Positions 45,694-59,270 of a stretch of 64,000 nt of DNA are shown in pieces. The position numbers were made by a program, and so were the translations under genes. The notes beneath the pieces are model-generated. The model had not been told where the DNA came from and ran no database searches. It saw only the letters and a list, made by a program, of their open reading frames with translations. Origin of the DNA: Pleodorina starrii (taxonomy: Eukaryota > Chlorophyta > Chlorophyceae > Chlamydomonadales > Volvocaceae); assembly GCA_030267565.1 (NCBI GenBank), contig BRXU01000002.1, positions 7,197,501 to 7,261,500 of the forward strand, in the 5' to 3' direction. Numbering within the stretch: position 1 is the first letter of the stretch; the number at the start of each line of letters is the position of its first letter.

Positions 45694-46532
45694 TCAATAC
45701 CTAACCTGGTGCATGGTAGCGCCATGGGTCGAACTGCACTTGCCACTTACACAACTGCGCTGCAGGTTGGGTTTAAAGGCTCCCAAGTTTGCTGTCCCAC
45801 CCTAAGCTGGATCTGATGACCAACAGGTTGCTTTTGTGATCTTAAAGAAATAAAAGTGTCCTTACATATCTTGCCGCACATACGTATGCTTGTCCCTGCC
45901 CGGATGGATTCGCTCGAGCTGGGGTAATCACGGGGCGGTCACGGGGTCTTCACGGGGTAACCAAAAGATAGAGAAGCCTTCATGACTACTGCGAACAAAA
46001 CATTCAGCAAGGTGTGTCCAACTTACCAGGTCATGGCAGAGTCTCCAATTATATATCAAGCGAGCAGTTGTGGTGGTACAGGTGTCTCCAGAATGTTGAC
46101 AATAATGAGAAGATTTGAAGCATGGAGACAGTGACGTACGAGGACGTTGATGAAATACTGGCAGGAACAAATGGAAGTGCTGAGAGGAATGCATGCACTG
46201 GGCGCACAATAATTTGTGTGAAACCCTCATATATACTTGGAGCTGGATTCCTAAGATCCTACGTTCCTCCCATACATACCAGCACCCTGCCCTGCTGCCT
46301 GGGCCGCAGCACGCAAGAGGCTAACCTTACCTGCTGCATGCATGCAGCTGTACGTGGAAGCTTTGTAAATAAGGTTTCAAGATTTCGTTGCCCCTGCATG
46401 GCATTCTGAATCTTAACATTCCTTCCACTGGTGTGCTCCAGCACGCAGGCCCCATGGTCACAGCTGGAAGCTGAGCGACATTCAGACCATCAGGTCAGGT
46501 CAGGTGCTTTCAGCATCAGAAGCAGTTTAATA

Positions 46533-46604
46533 TGTCCCTACCCGGATTCGAGCCGGGGTCTTCACGGCCACAACGTGATGTACTAACCACTATACGATAG
46601 GGAC
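46533..46604 (-). tRNA. tRNA-His(GUG): tRNA-His (GUG), array copy 9
   Basis: Intact cloverleaf. Confidence 0.9.
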
Positions 46605-47443
46605 TCAATACCTAACCTGGTGCATGGTAGCGCCATGGGTCGAACTGCACTTGCCACTTACACAACTGCGCTGCAGGTTGGGTTTAAAGGCTCCCAAGTT
46701 TGCTGTCCCACCCTAAGCTGGATCTGATGACCAACAGGTTGCTTTTGTGATCTTAAAGAAATAAAAGTGTCCTTACATATCTTGCCGCACATACGTATGC
46801 TTGTCCCTGCCCGGATGGATTCGCTCGAGCTGGGGTAATCACGGGGCGGTCACGGGGTCTTCACGGGGTAACCAAAAGATAGAGAAGCCTTCATGACTAC
46901 TGCGAACAAAACATTCAGCAAGGTGTGTCCAACTTACCAGGTCATGGCAGAGTCTCCAATTATATATCAAGCGAGCAGTTGTGGTGGTACAGGTGTCTCC
47001 AGAATGTTGACAATAATGAGAAGATTTGAAGCATGGAGACAGTGACGTACGAGGACGTTGATGAAATACTGGCAGGAACAAATGGAAGTGCTGAGAGGAC
47101 TGCATGCACGGGGCGCACAATAATTTGTGTGAAACCCTCATATATACTTGGAGCTGGATTCCTAAGATCCTACGTTCCTCCCATACATACCAGCACCCTG
47201 CCCTGCTGCCTGGGCCGCAGCACGCAAGAGGCTAACCTTACCTGCTGCATGCATGCAGCTGTACGTGGAAGCTTTGTAAATAAGGTTTCAAGATTTCGTT
47301 GCCCCTGGATGGCATTCTGAATCTTAACATTCCTTCCACTGGTGTGCTCCAGCACGCAGGCCCCATGGTCACAGCTGGAAGCTGAGCGACATTCAGACCA
47401 TCAGGTCTGGTCAGGTGCTTTCAGCATCAGAAGCAGTTTTATA

Positions 47444-47515
47444 TGTCCCTACCCGGATTCGAGCCGGGGTCTTCACGGCCACAACGTGATGTACTAACCA
47501 CTATACGATAGGGAC
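47444..47515 (-). tRNA. tRNA-His(GUG): tRNA-His (GUG), array copy 10
   Basis: Intact cloverleaf; the left flank reads CAGTTTTATA instead of CAGTTTAATA. Confidence 0.9.
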
Positions 47516-48340
47516 TCAATACCTAACCTGGTGCATGGTAGCGCCATGGGTCGAACTGCACTTGCCACTTACACAACTGCGCTGCAGGTTGGGTTTAAAG
47601 GCTCCCAAGTTTGCTGTCCCACCCTAAGCTGGATCTGATGACCAACAGGTTGCTTTTGTGATCTTAAAGAAATAAAAGTGTCCTTACATATCTTGCCGCA
47701 CATACGTATGCTTGTCCCTGCCCGGATGGATTCGCTCGAGCTGGGGTAATCACGGGGCGGTCACGGGGTCTTCACGGGGTAACCAAAAGATAGAGAAGCC
47801 TTCATGACTACTGCGAACAAAACATTCAGCAAGGTGTGTCCAACTTACCAGGTCATGGCAGAGTCTCCAATTATATATCAAGCGAGCAGTTGTGGTGGTA
47901 CAGGTGTCTCCAGAATGTTGACAATAATGAGAAGATTTGAAGCATGGAGACAGTGACGTACGAGGACGTTGATGAAATACTGGCAGGAACAAGTGGAAGT
48001 GCTGAGAGGAATGCATGCACTGGGCGCACAATAATTTGTGTGAAACCCTCATATATACTTGGAGCTGGATTCCTAAGATCCTACGTTCCTCCCATACATA
48101 CCAGCACCCTGCCCTGCTGCCTGGGCCGCAGCACGCAAGAGGCTAACCTTACCTGCTGCATGCATGCAGCTGTACGTGGAAGCTTTGTAAATAAGGTTTC
48201 AAGATTTCGTTGCCCCTGCATGGCATTCTGAATCTTAACATTCCTTCCACTGGTGTGCTCCAGCAGGCCCCATTGTCACAGCTGGAAGCTGAGCGACATT
48301 CAGACCATCAGGTGCTTTTAGCATCAGAAGCAGTTTAATA

Positions 48341-48412
48341 TGTCCCTACCCGGATTCGAGCCGGGGTCTTCACGGCCACAACGTGATGTACTAACCACTA
48401 TACGATAGGGAC
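48341..48412 (-). tRNA. tRNA-His(GUG): tRNA-His (GUG), array copy 11
   Basis: Intact cloverleaf. It ends the first 897-bp spacing, in which the repeated AGGTC block and a CACG are lost. Confidence 0.9.
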
Positions 48413-49241
48413 TCAATACCTAACCTGGTGCATGGTAGCGCCATGGGTCGAACTGCACTTGCCACTTACACAACTGCGCTGCAGGTTGGGTTTAAAGGCT
48501 CCCAAGTTTGCTGTCCCACCCTAAGCTGGATCTGATGACCAACAGGTTGCTTTTGTGATCTTAAAGAAATAAAAGTGTCCTTACATATCTTGCCGCACAT
48601 ACGTATGCTTGTCCCTGCCCGGATGGATTCGCTCGAGCTGGGGTAATCACGGGGCGGTCACGGGGTCTTCACGGGGTAACCAAAAGATAGAGAAGCCTTC
48701 ATGACTACTGCGAACAAAACATTCAGCAAGGTGTGTCCAACTTACCAGGTCATGGCAGAGTCTCCAATTATATATCAAGCGAGCAGTTGTGGTGGTACAG
48801 GTGTCTCCAGAATGTTGACAATAATGAGAAGATTTGAAGCATGGAGACAGTGACGTACGAGGACGTTGATGAAATACTGGCAGGAACAAATGGAAGTGCT
48901 GAGAGGACTGCATGCACGGGGCGCACAATAATTTGTGTGAAACCCTCATATATACTTGGAGCTGGATTCCTAAGATCCTACGTTCCTCCCATACATACCA
49001 GCACCCTGCCCTGCTGCCTGGGCCGCAGCACGCAAGAGGCTAACCTTACCTGCTGCATGCATGCAGCTGTACGTGGAAGCTTTGTAAATAAGGTTTCAAG
49101 ATTTCGTTGCCCCTGCATGGCATTCTGAATTTTAACATTCCTTCCACTGGTGTGCTCCAGCACGCAGGCCCCATGGTCACAGCTGGAAGCTGAGCGACAT
49201 TCAGACCATCAGGTGCTTTTAGCATCACAGGCAGTTTTATA

Positions 49242-49313
49242 TGTCCCTACCCGGATTCGAGACGGGGTCTTCACGGCCACAACGTGATGTACTAACCACT
49301 ATACGATAGGGAC
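49242..49313 (-). tRNA. tRNA-His(GUG): tRNA-His (GUG), array copy 12, T-arm variant
   Basis: G53 to T; flank variant CATCACAGGCAGTTTTATA. Confidence 0.75.
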
Positions 49314-50138
49314 TCAATACCTTACCTGGTGCATGGTAGCGCCATGGGTCGCACTGCACTTGCCACTTACACAACTGCGCTGCAGGTTGGGTTTAAAGGC
49401 TCCCAAGTTTGCTGTCCCACCCTAAGCTGGATCTGATGACCAACAGGTTGCTTTTGTGATCTTAAAGAAATAAAAGTGTCCTTACATATCTTGCCGCACA
49501 TACGTATGCTTGTCCCTGCCCGGATGGATTCGCTCGAGCTGGGGTAATCACGGGGCGGTCACGGGGTCTTCACGGGGTAACCAAAAGATAGAGAAGCCTT
49601 CATGACTACTGCGAACAAAACATTCAGCAAGGTGTGTCCAACTTACCAGGTCATGGCAGAGTCTCCAATTATATATCAAGCGAGCAGTTGTGGTGGTACA
49701 GGTGTCTCCAGAATGTTGACAATAATGAGAAGATTTGAAGCATGGAGACAGTGACGTACGAGGACGTTGATGAAATACTGGCAGGAACAAGTGGAAGTGC
49801 TGAGAGGAATGCATGCACTGGGCGCACAATAATTTGTGTGAAACCCTCATATATACTTGGAGCTGGAATCCTAAGATCCTACGTTCCTCCCATACATACC
49901 AGCACCCTGCCCTGCTGCCTGGGCCGCAGCACGCAAGAGGCTAACCTTACCTGCTGCATGCATGCAGCTGTACGTGGAAGCTTTGTAAATAAGGTTTCAA
50001 GATTTCGTTGCCCCTGCATGGCATTCTGAATCTTAACATTCCTTCCACTGGTGTGCTCCAGCAGGCCCCATTGTCACAGCTGGAAGCTGAGCGACATTCA
50101 GACCATAAGGTGCTTTCAGCATCAGAAGCAGTTTAATA

Positions 50139-50210
50139 TGTCCCTACCCGGATTCGAGCCGGGGTCTTCACGGCCACAACGTGATGTACTAACCACTATA
50201 CGATAGGGAC
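50139..50210 (-). tRNA. tRNA-His(GUG): tRNA-His (GUG), array copy 13
   Basis: Intact cloverleaf; the 5' flank has CCCAATACC instead of CTCAATACC. Confidence 0.9.
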
Positions 50211-51039
50211 CCAATACCTAACCTGGTGCATGGTAGCGCCATGGGTCGAACTGCACTTGCCACTTACACAACTGCGCTGCAGGTTGGGTTTAAAGGCTCC
50301 CAAGTTTGCTGTCCCACCCTAAGCTGGATCTGATGACCAACAGGTTGCTTTTGTGATCTTAAAGAAATAAAAGTGTCCTTACATATCTTGCCGCACATAC
50401 GTATGCTTGTCCCTGCCCGGATGGATTCGCTCGAGCTGGGGTAATCACGGGGCGGTCACGGGGTCTTCACGGGGTAACCAAAAGATAGAGAAGCCTTCAT
50501 GACTACTGCGAACAAAACATTCAGCAAGGTGTGTCCAACTTACCAGGTCATGGCAGAGTCTCCAATTATATATCAAGCGAGCAGTTGTGGTGGTACAGGT
50601 GTCTCCAGAATGTTGACAATAATGAGAAGATTTGAAGCATGGAGACAGTGACGTACGAGGACGTTGATGAAATACTGGCAGGAACAAATGGAAGTGCTGA
50701 GAGGACTGCATGCACGGGGCGCACAATAATTTGTGTGAAACCCTCATATATACTTGGAGCTGGAATCCTAAGATCCTACGTTCCTCCCATACATACCAGC
50801 ACCCTGCCCTGCTGCCTGGGCCGCAGCACGCAAGAGGCTAACCTTACCTGCTGCATGCATGCAGCTGTACGTGGAAGCTTTGTAAATAAGGTTTCAAGAT
50901 TTCGTTGCCCCTGCATGGCATTCTGAATCTTAACATTCCTTCCACTGGTGTGCTCCAGCACGCAGGCCCCATGGTCACAGCTGGAAGCTGAGCGACATTC
51001 AGACCATCAGGTGCTTTTAGCATCACAGGCAGTTTTATA

Positions 51040-51111
51040 TGTCCCTACCCGGATTCGAGACGGGGTCTTCACGGCCACAACGTGATGTACTAACCACTAT
51101 ACGATAGGGAC
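51040..51111 (-). tRNA. tRNA-His(GUG): tRNA-His (GUG), array copy 14, T-arm variant
   Basis: G53 to T; flank as in copy 12. Confidence 0.75.
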
Positions 51112-51936
51112 TCAATACCTTACCTGGTGCATGGTAGCGCCATGGGTCGCACTGCACTTGCCACTTACACAACTGCGCTGCAGGTTGGGTTTAAAGGCTC
51201 CCAAGTTTGCTGTCCCACCCTAAGCTGGATCTGATGACCAACAGGTTGCTTTTGTGATCTTAAAGAAATAAAAGTGTCCTTACATATCTTGCCGCACATA
51301 CGTATGCTTGTCCCTGCCCGGATGGATTCGCTCGAGCTGGGGTAATCACGGGGCGGTCACGGGGTCTTCACGGGGTAACCAAAAGATAGAGAAGCCTTCA
51401 TGACTACTGCGAACAAAACATTCAGCAAGGTGTGTCCAACTTACCAGGTCATGGCAGAGTCTCCAATTATATATCAAGCGAGCAGTTGTGGTGGTACAGG
51501 TGTCTCCAGAATGTTGACAATAATGAGAAGATTTGAAGCATGGAGACAGTGACGTACGAGGACGTTGATGAAATACTGGCAGGAACAAGTGGAAGTGCTG
51601 AGAGGAATGCATGCACTGGGCGCACAATAATTTGTGTGAAACCCTCATATATACTTGGAGCTGGAATCCTAAGATCCTACGTTCCTCCCATACATACCAG
51701 CACCCTGCCCTGCTGCCTGGGCCGCAGCACGCAAGAGGCTAACCTTACCTGCTGCATGCATGCAGCTGTACGTGGAAGCTTTGTAAATAAGGTTTCAAGA
51801 TTTCGTTGCCCCTGCATGGCATTCTGAATCTTAACATTCCTTCCACTGGTGTGCTCCAGCAGGCCCCATTGTCACAGCTGGAAGCTGAGCGACATTCAGA
51901 CCATAAGGTGCTTTTAGCATCACAGGCAGTTTTATA

Positions 51937-52008
51937 TGTCCCTACCCGGATTCGAGACGGGGTCTTCACGGCCACAACGTGATGTACTAACCACTATACG
52001 ATAGGGAC
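51937..52008 (-). tRNA. tRNA-His(GUG): tRNA-His (GUG), array copy 15, T-arm variant
   Basis: G53 to T; flank as in copy 12. Confidence 0.75.
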
Positions 52009-52833
52009 TCAATACCTAACCTGGTGCATGGTAGCGCCATGGGTCGAACTGCACTTGCCACTTACACAACTGCGCTGCAGGTTGGGTTTAAAGGCTCCCA
52101 AGTTTGCTGTCCCACCCTAAGCTGGATCTGATGACCAACAGGTTGCTTTTGTGATCTTAAAGAAATAAAAGTGTCCTTACATATCTTGCCGCACATACGT
52201 ATGCTTGTCCCTGCCCGGATGGATTCGCTCGAGCTGGGGTAATCACGGGGCGGTCACGGGGTCTTCACGGGGTAACCAAAAGATAGAGAAGCCTTCATGA
52301 CTACTGCGAACAAAACATTCAGCAAGGTGTGTCCAACTTACCAGGTCATGGCAGAGTCTCCAATTATATATCAAGCGAGCAGTTGTGGTGGTACAGGTGT
52401 CTCCAGAATGTTGACAATAATGAGAAGATTTGAAGCATGGAGACAGTGACGTACGAGGACGTTGATGAAATACTGGCAGGAACAAGTGGAAGTGCTGAGA
52501 GGAATGCATGCACTGGGCGCACAATAATTTGTGTGAAACCCTCATATATACTTGGAGCTGGAATCCTAAGATCCTACGTTCCTCCCATACATACCAGCAC
52601 CCTGCCCTGCTGCCTGGGCCGCAGCACGCAAGAGGCTAACCTTACCTGCTGCATGCATGCAGCTGTACGTGGAAGCTTTGTAAATAAGGTTTCAAGATTT
52701 CGTTGCCCCTGCATGGCATTCTGAATCTTAACATTCCTTCCACTGGTGTGCTCCAGCAGGCCCCATTGTCACAGCTGGAAGCTGAGCGACATTCAGACCA
52801 TCAGGTGCTTTTAGCATCGGAAGCAGTTTAATA

Positions 52834-52905
52834 TGTCCCTACCCGGATTCGAGACGGGGTCTTCACGGCCACAACGTGATGTACTAACCACTATACGATA
52901 GGGAC
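52834..52905 (-). tRNA. tRNA-His(GUG): tRNA-His (GUG), array copy 16, T-arm variant
   Basis: G53 to T; flank has CATCGGAAGCAG. Confidence 0.75.
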
Positions 52906-53744
52906 TCAATACCTTACCTGGTGCATGGTAGCGCCATGGGTCGCACTGCACTTGCCACTTACACAACTGCGCTGCAGGTTGGGTTTAAAGGCTCCCAAGT
53001 TTGCTGTCCCACCCTAAGCTGGATCTGATGACCAACAGGTTGCTTTTGTGATCTTAAAGAAATAAAAGTGTCCTTACATATCTTGCCGCACATACGTATG
53101 CTTGTCCCTGCCCGGATGGATTCGCTCGAGCTGGGGTAATCACGGGGCGGTCACGGGGTCTTCACGGGGTAACCAAAAGATAGAGAAGCCTTCATGACTA
53201 CTGCGAACAAAACATTCAGCAAGGTGTGTCCAACTTACCAGGTCATGGCAGAGTCTCCAATTATATATCAAGCGAGCAGTTGTGGTGGTACAGGTGTCTC
53301 CAGAATGTTGACAATAATGAGAAGATTTGAAGCATGGAGACAGTGACGTACGAGGACGTTGATGAAATACTGGCAGGAACAAATGGAAGTGCTGAGAGGA
53401 CTGCATGCACGGGGCGCACAATAATTTGTGTGAAACCCTCATATATACTTGGAGCTGGAATCCTAAGATCCTACGTTCCTCCCATACATACCAGCACCCT
53501 GCCCTGCTGCCTGGGCCGCAGCACGCAAGAGGCTAACCTTACCTGCTGCATGCATGCAGCTGTACGTGGAAGCTTTGTAAATAAGGTTTCAAGATTTCGT
53601 TGCCCCTGCATGGCATTCTGAATCTTAACATTCCTTCCACTGGTGTGCTCCAGCACGCAGGCCCCATGGTCACAGCTGGAAGCTGAGCGACATTCAGACC
53701 ATCAGGTCAGGTCAGGTGCTTTCAGCATCAGAAGCAGTTTAATA

Positions 53745-53816
53745 TGTCCCTACCCGGATTCGAGCCGGGGTCTTCACGGCCACAACGTGATGTACTAACC
53801 ACTATACGATAGGGAC
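53745..53816 (-). tRNA. tRNA-His(GUG): tRNA-His (GUG), array copy 17
   Basis: Intact cloverleaf; shares the CCCAATACC flank with copy 13. Confidence 0.9.
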
Positions 53817-54641
53817 CCAATACCTAACCTGGTGCATGGTAGCGCCATGGGTCGAACTGCACTTGCCACTTACACAACTGCGCTGCAGGTTGGGTTTAAA
53901 GGCTCCCAAGTTTGCTGTCCCACCCTAAGCTGGATCTGATGACCAACAGGTTGCTTTTGTGATCTTAAAGAAATAAAAGTGTCCTTACATATCTTGCCGC
54001 ACATACGTATGCTTGTCCCTGCCCGGATGGATTCGCTCGAGCTGGGGTAATCACGGGGCGGTCACGGGGTCTTCACGGGGTAACCAAAAGATAGAGAAGC
54101 CTTCATGACTACTGCGAACAAAACATTCAGCAAGGTGTGTCCAACTTACCAGGTCATGGCAGAGTCTCCAATTATATATCAAGCGAGCAGTTGTGGTGGT
54201 ACAGGTGTCTCCAGAATGTTGACAATAATGAGAAGATTTGAAGCATGGAGACAGTGACGTACGAGGACGTTGATGAAATACTGGCAGGAACAAGTGGAAG
54301 TGCTGAGAGGAATGCATGCACTGGGCGCACAATAATTTGTGTGAAACCCTCATATATACTTGGAGCTGGAATCCTAAGATCCTACGTTCCTCCCATACAT
54401 ACCAGCACCCTGCCCTGCTGCCTGGGCCGCAGCACGCAAGAGGCTAACCTTACCTGCTGCATGCATGCAGCTGTACGTGGAAGCTTTGTAAATAAGGTTT
54501 CAAGATTTCGTTGCCCCTGCATGGCATTCTGAATCTTAACATTCCTTCCACTGGTGTGCTCCAGCAGGCCCCATTGTCACAGCTGGAAGCTGAGCGACAT
54601 TCAGACCATCAGGTGCTTTTAGCATCACAGGCAGTTTTATA

Positions 54642-54713
54642 TGTCCCTACCCGGATTCGAGACGGGGTCTTCACGGCCACAACGTGATGTACTAACCACT
54701 ATGCGATAGGGAC
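54642..54713 (-). tRNA. tRNA-His(GUG): tRNA-His (GUG), array copy 18, doubly altered
   Basis: G53 to T, plus T11 to C, which disrupts a D-stem pair. The most damaged copy. Confidence 0.65.
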
Positions 54714-55552
54714 TCAATACCTTACCTGGTGCATGGTAGCGCAATGGGTCGCACTGCACTTGCCACTTACACAACTGCGCTGCAGGTTGGGTTTAAAGGC
54801 TCCCAAGTTTGCTGTCCCACCCTAAGCTGGATCTGATGACCAACAGGTTGCTTTTGTGATCTTAAAGAAATAAAAGTGTCCTTACATATCTTGCCGCACA
54901 TACGTATGCTTGTCCCTGCCCGGATGGATTCGCTCGAGCTGGGGTAATCACGGGGCGGTCACGGGGTCTTCACGGGGTAACCAAAAGATAGAGAAGCCTT
55001 CATGACTACTGCGAACAAAACATTCAGCAAGGTGTGTCCAACTTACCAGGTCATGGCAGAGTCTCCAATTATATATCAAGCGAGCAGTTGTGGTGGTACA
55101 GGTGTCTCCAGAATGTTGACAATAATGAGAAGATTTGAAGCATGGAGACAGTGACGTACGAGGACGTTGATGAAATACTGGCAGGAACAAATGGAAGTGC
55201 TGAGAGGACTGCATGCACTGGGCGCACAATAATTTGTGTGAAACCCTCATATATACTTGGAGCTGGAATCCTAAGATCCTACGTTCCTCCCATACATACC
55301 AGCACCCTGCCCTGCTGCCTGGGCCGCAGCACGCAAGAGGCTAACCTTACCTGCTGCATGCATGCAGCTGTACGTGGAAGCTTTGTAAATAAGGTTTCAA
55401 GATTTCGTTGCCCCTGCATGGCATTCTGAATCTTAACATTCCTTCCACTGGTGTGCTCCAGCACGCAGGCCCCATGGTCACAGCTGGAAGCTGAGCGACA
55501 TTCAGACCATCAGGTCAGGTCAGGTGCTTTCAGCATCAGAAGCAGTTTAATA

Positions 55553-55624
55553 TGTCCCTACCCGGATTCGAGCCGGGGTCTTCACGGCCACAACGTGATG
55601 TACTAACCACTATACGATAGGGAC
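55553..55624 (-). tRNA. tRNA-His(GUG): tRNA-His (GUG), array copy 19
   Basis: Intact cloverleaf; its unit regains the 14-bp duplication seen in copies 1 and 2. Confidence 0.9.
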
Positions 55625-56477
55625 TCAATACCTAACCTGGTGCATGGTAGCGCCATGGGTCGAACTGCACTTGCCACTTACACAACTGCGCTGCAGGTTG
55701 GGTTTAAAGGCTCCCAAGTTTGCTGTCCCACCCTAAGCTGGATCTGATAAGCTGGATCTGATGACCAACAGGTTGCTTTTGTGATCTTAAAGAAATAAAA
55801 GTGTCCTTACATATCTTGCCGCACATACGTATGCTTGTCCCTGCCCGGATGGATTCGCTCGAGCTGGGGTAATCACGGGGCGGTCACGGGGTCTTCACGG
55901 GGTAACCAAAAGATAGAGAAGCCTTCATGACTACTGCGAACAAAACATTCAGCAAGGTGTGTCCAACTTACCAGGTCATGGCAGAGTCTCCAATTATATA
56001 TCAAGCGAGCAGTTGTGGTGGTACAGGTGTCTCCAGAATGTTGACAATAATGAGAAGATTTGAAGCATGGAGACAGTGACGTACGAGGACGTTGATGAAA
56101 TACTGGCAGGAACAAATGGAAGTGCTGAGAGGAATGCATGCACTGGGCGCACAATAATTTGTGTGAAACCCTCATATATACTTGGAGCTGGATTCCTAAG
56201 ATCCTACGTTCCTCCCATACATACCAGCACCCTGCCCTGCTGCCTGGGCCGCAGCACGCAAGAGGCTAACCTTACCTGCTGCATGCATGCAGCTGTACGT
56301 GGAAGCTTTGTAAATAAGGTTTCAAGATTTCGTTGCCCCTGCATGGCATTCTGAATCTTAACATTCCTTCCACTGGTGTGCTCCAGCATGCAGGCCCCAT
56401 GGTCACAGCTGGAAGCTGAGCGACATTCAGACCATCAGGTCAGGTCAGGTGCTTTCAGCATCAGAAGCAGTTTAATA

Positions 56478-56549
56478 TGTCCCTACCCGGATTCGAGCCG
56501 GGGTCTTCACGGCCACAACGTGATGTACTAACCACTATACGATAGGGAC
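56478..56549 (-). tRNA. tRNA-His(GUG): tRNA-His (GUG), array copy 20
   Basis: Intact cloverleaf. Confidence 0.9.
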
Positions 56550-57388
56550 TCAATACCTAACCTGGTGCATGGTAGCGCCATGGGTCGAACTGCACTTGCC
56601 ACTTACACAACTGCGCTGCAGGTTGGGTTTAAAGGCTCCCAAGTTTGCTGTCCCACCCTAAGCTGGATCTGATGACCAACAGGTTGCTTTTGTGATCTTA
56701 AAGAAATAAAAGTGTCCTTACATATCTTGCCGCACATACGTATGCTTGTCCCTGCCCGGATGGATTCGCTCGAGCTGGGGTAATCACGGGGCGGTCACGG
56801 GGTCTTCACGGGGTAACCAAAAGATAGAGAAGCCTTCATGACTACTGCGAACAAAACATTCAGCAAGGTGTGTCCAACTTACCAGGTCATGGCAGAGTCT
56901 CCAATTATATATCAAGCGAGCAGTTGTGGTGGTACAGGTGTCTCCAGAATGTTGACAATAATGAGAAGATTTGAAGCATGGAGACAGTGACGTACGAGGA
57001 CGTTGATGAAATACTGGCAGGAACAAATGGAAGTGCTGAGAGGACTGCATGCACGGGGCGCACAATAATTTGTGTGAAACCCTCATATATACTTGGAGCT
57101 GGATTCCTAAGATCCTACGTTCCTCCCATACATACCAGCACCCTGCCCTGCTGCCTGGGCCGCAGCACGCAAGAGGCTAACCTTACCTGCTGCATGCATG
57201 CAGCTGTACGTGGAAGCTTTGTAAATAAGGTTTCAAGATTTCGTTGCCCCTGCATGGCATTCTGAATCTTAACATTCCTTCCACTGGTGTGCTCCAGCAC
57301 GCAGGCCCCATGGTCACAGCTGGAAGCTGAGCGACATTCAGACCATCAGGTCAGGTCAGGTGCTTTCAGCATCAGAAGCAGTTTAATA

Positions 57389-57460
57389 TGTCCCTACCCG
57401 GATTCGAGCCGGGGTCTTCACGGCCACAACGTGATGTACTAACCACTATACGATAGGGAC
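57389..57460 (-). tRNA. tRNA-His(GUG): tRNA-His (GUG), array copy 21
   Basis: Intact cloverleaf. Confidence 0.9.
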
Positions 57461-58294
57461 TCAATACCTAACCTGGTGCATGGTAGCGCCATGGGTCGAA
57501 CTGCACTTGCCACTTACACAACTGCGCTGCAGGTTGGGTTTAAAGGCTCCCAAGTTTGCTGTCCCACCCTAAGCTGGATCTGATGACCAACAGGTTGCTT
57601 TTGTGATCTTAAAGAAATAAAAGTGTCCTTACATATCTTGCCGCACATACGTATGCTTGTCCCTGCCCGGATGGATTCGCTCGAGCTGGGGTAATCACGG
57701 GGCGGTCACGGGGTCTTCACGGGGTAACCAAAAGATAGAGAAGCCTTCATGACTACTGCGAACAAAACATTCAGCAAGGTGTGTCCAACTTACCAGGTCA
57801 TGGCAGAGTCTCCAATTATATATCAAGCGAGCAGTTGTGGTGGTACAGGTGTCTCCAGAATGTTGACAATAATGAGAAGATTTGAAGCATGGAGACAGTG
57901 ACGTACGAGGACGTTGATGAAATACTGGCAGGAACAAGTGGAAGTGCTGAGAGGAATGCATGCACTGGGCGCACAATAATTTGTGTGAAACCCTCATATA
58001 TACTTGGAGCTGGATTCCTAAGATCCTACGTTCCTCCCATACATACCAGCACCCTGCCCTGCTGCCTGGGCCGCAGCACGCAAGAGGCTAACCTTACCTG
58101 CTGCATGCATGCAGCTGTACGTGGAAGCTTTGTAAATAAGGTTTCAAGATTTCGTTGCCCCTGCATGGCATTCTGAATCTTAACATTCCTTCCACTGGTG
58201 TGCTCCAGCACGCAGGCCCCATGGTCACAGCTGGAAGCTGAGCGACATTCAGACCATCAGGTCAGGTGCTTTTAGCATCAGAGGCAGTTTAATA

Positions 58295-58366
58295 TGTCCC
58301 TACCCGGATTCGAGCCGGGGTCTTCACGGCCACAACGTGATGTACTAATCACTATACGATAGGGAC
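58295..58366 (-). tRNA. tRNA-His(GUG): tRNA-His (GUG), array copy 22, D-loop variant
   Basis: D-loop G19 is replaced by A (GTGATTAGTAC), which should weaken the D-loop/T-loop contact. T-arm intact. Confidence 0.8.
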
Positions 58367-59198
58367 TCAATACCTTACCTGCTGGTGTATGGTAGCGCCA
58401 TGGGTCGAACTGCACTTGCCACTTACACAACTGCGCTGCAGGTTGGGTTTAAAGGCTCCCAAGGTTGCTGTCCCACCCTAAGCTGGATCTGATGACCAAC
58501 AGGTTGCTTTTGTGATCTTAATGAAATAAAAGTGTCCTTACATATCTTGCCGCACATACGTATGCTTGTCCCTGCCCGGATGGATTCGCTCGAGCTGGGG
58601 TAATCACGGGGCGGTCACGGGGTCTTCACGGGGTAACCAAAAGATAGAGAAGCCTTCATGACTACTGCGAACAAAACATTCAGCAAGGTGTGTCCAACTT
58701 ACCAGGTCATGGCAGAGTCTCCAATTATATATCAAGCGAGCAGTTGTGGTGGTACAGGTGTCTCCAGAATGTTGACAATAATGAGAAGATTTGAAGCATG
58801 GAGACAGTGACGTACGAGGACGTTGATGAAATACTGGCAGGAACAAGTGGAAGTGCTGAGAGGAATGCATGCACGGGGCGCACAATAATTTGTGTGAAAC
58901 CCTCATATATACTTGGAGCTGGATTCCTAAGATCCTACGTTCCTCCCATACATACCAGCACCCTGCCCTGCTGCCTGGGCCGCAGCACGCAAGAGGCTAA
59001 CCTTACCTGCTGCATGCATGCAGCTGTACGTGGAAGCTTTGTAAATAAGGTTTCAAGATTTCGTTGCCCCTGCATGGCATTCTGAATCTTAACATTCCTT
59101 CCACTGGTGTGCTCCAGCACGCAGGCCCCATGGTCACAGCTGGAAGCTGAGCGACATTCAGACCATCAGGTGCTTTCAGCATCAGAAGCAGTTTAATA

Positions 59199-59270
59199 TG
59201 TCCCTACCCGGATTCGAGCCGGGGTCTTCACGGCCACAACGTGATGTACTAACCACTATACGATAGGGAC
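59199..59270 (-). tRNA. tRNA-His(GUG): tRNA-His (GUG), array copy 23
   Basis: Intact cloverleaf. Confidence 0.9.
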
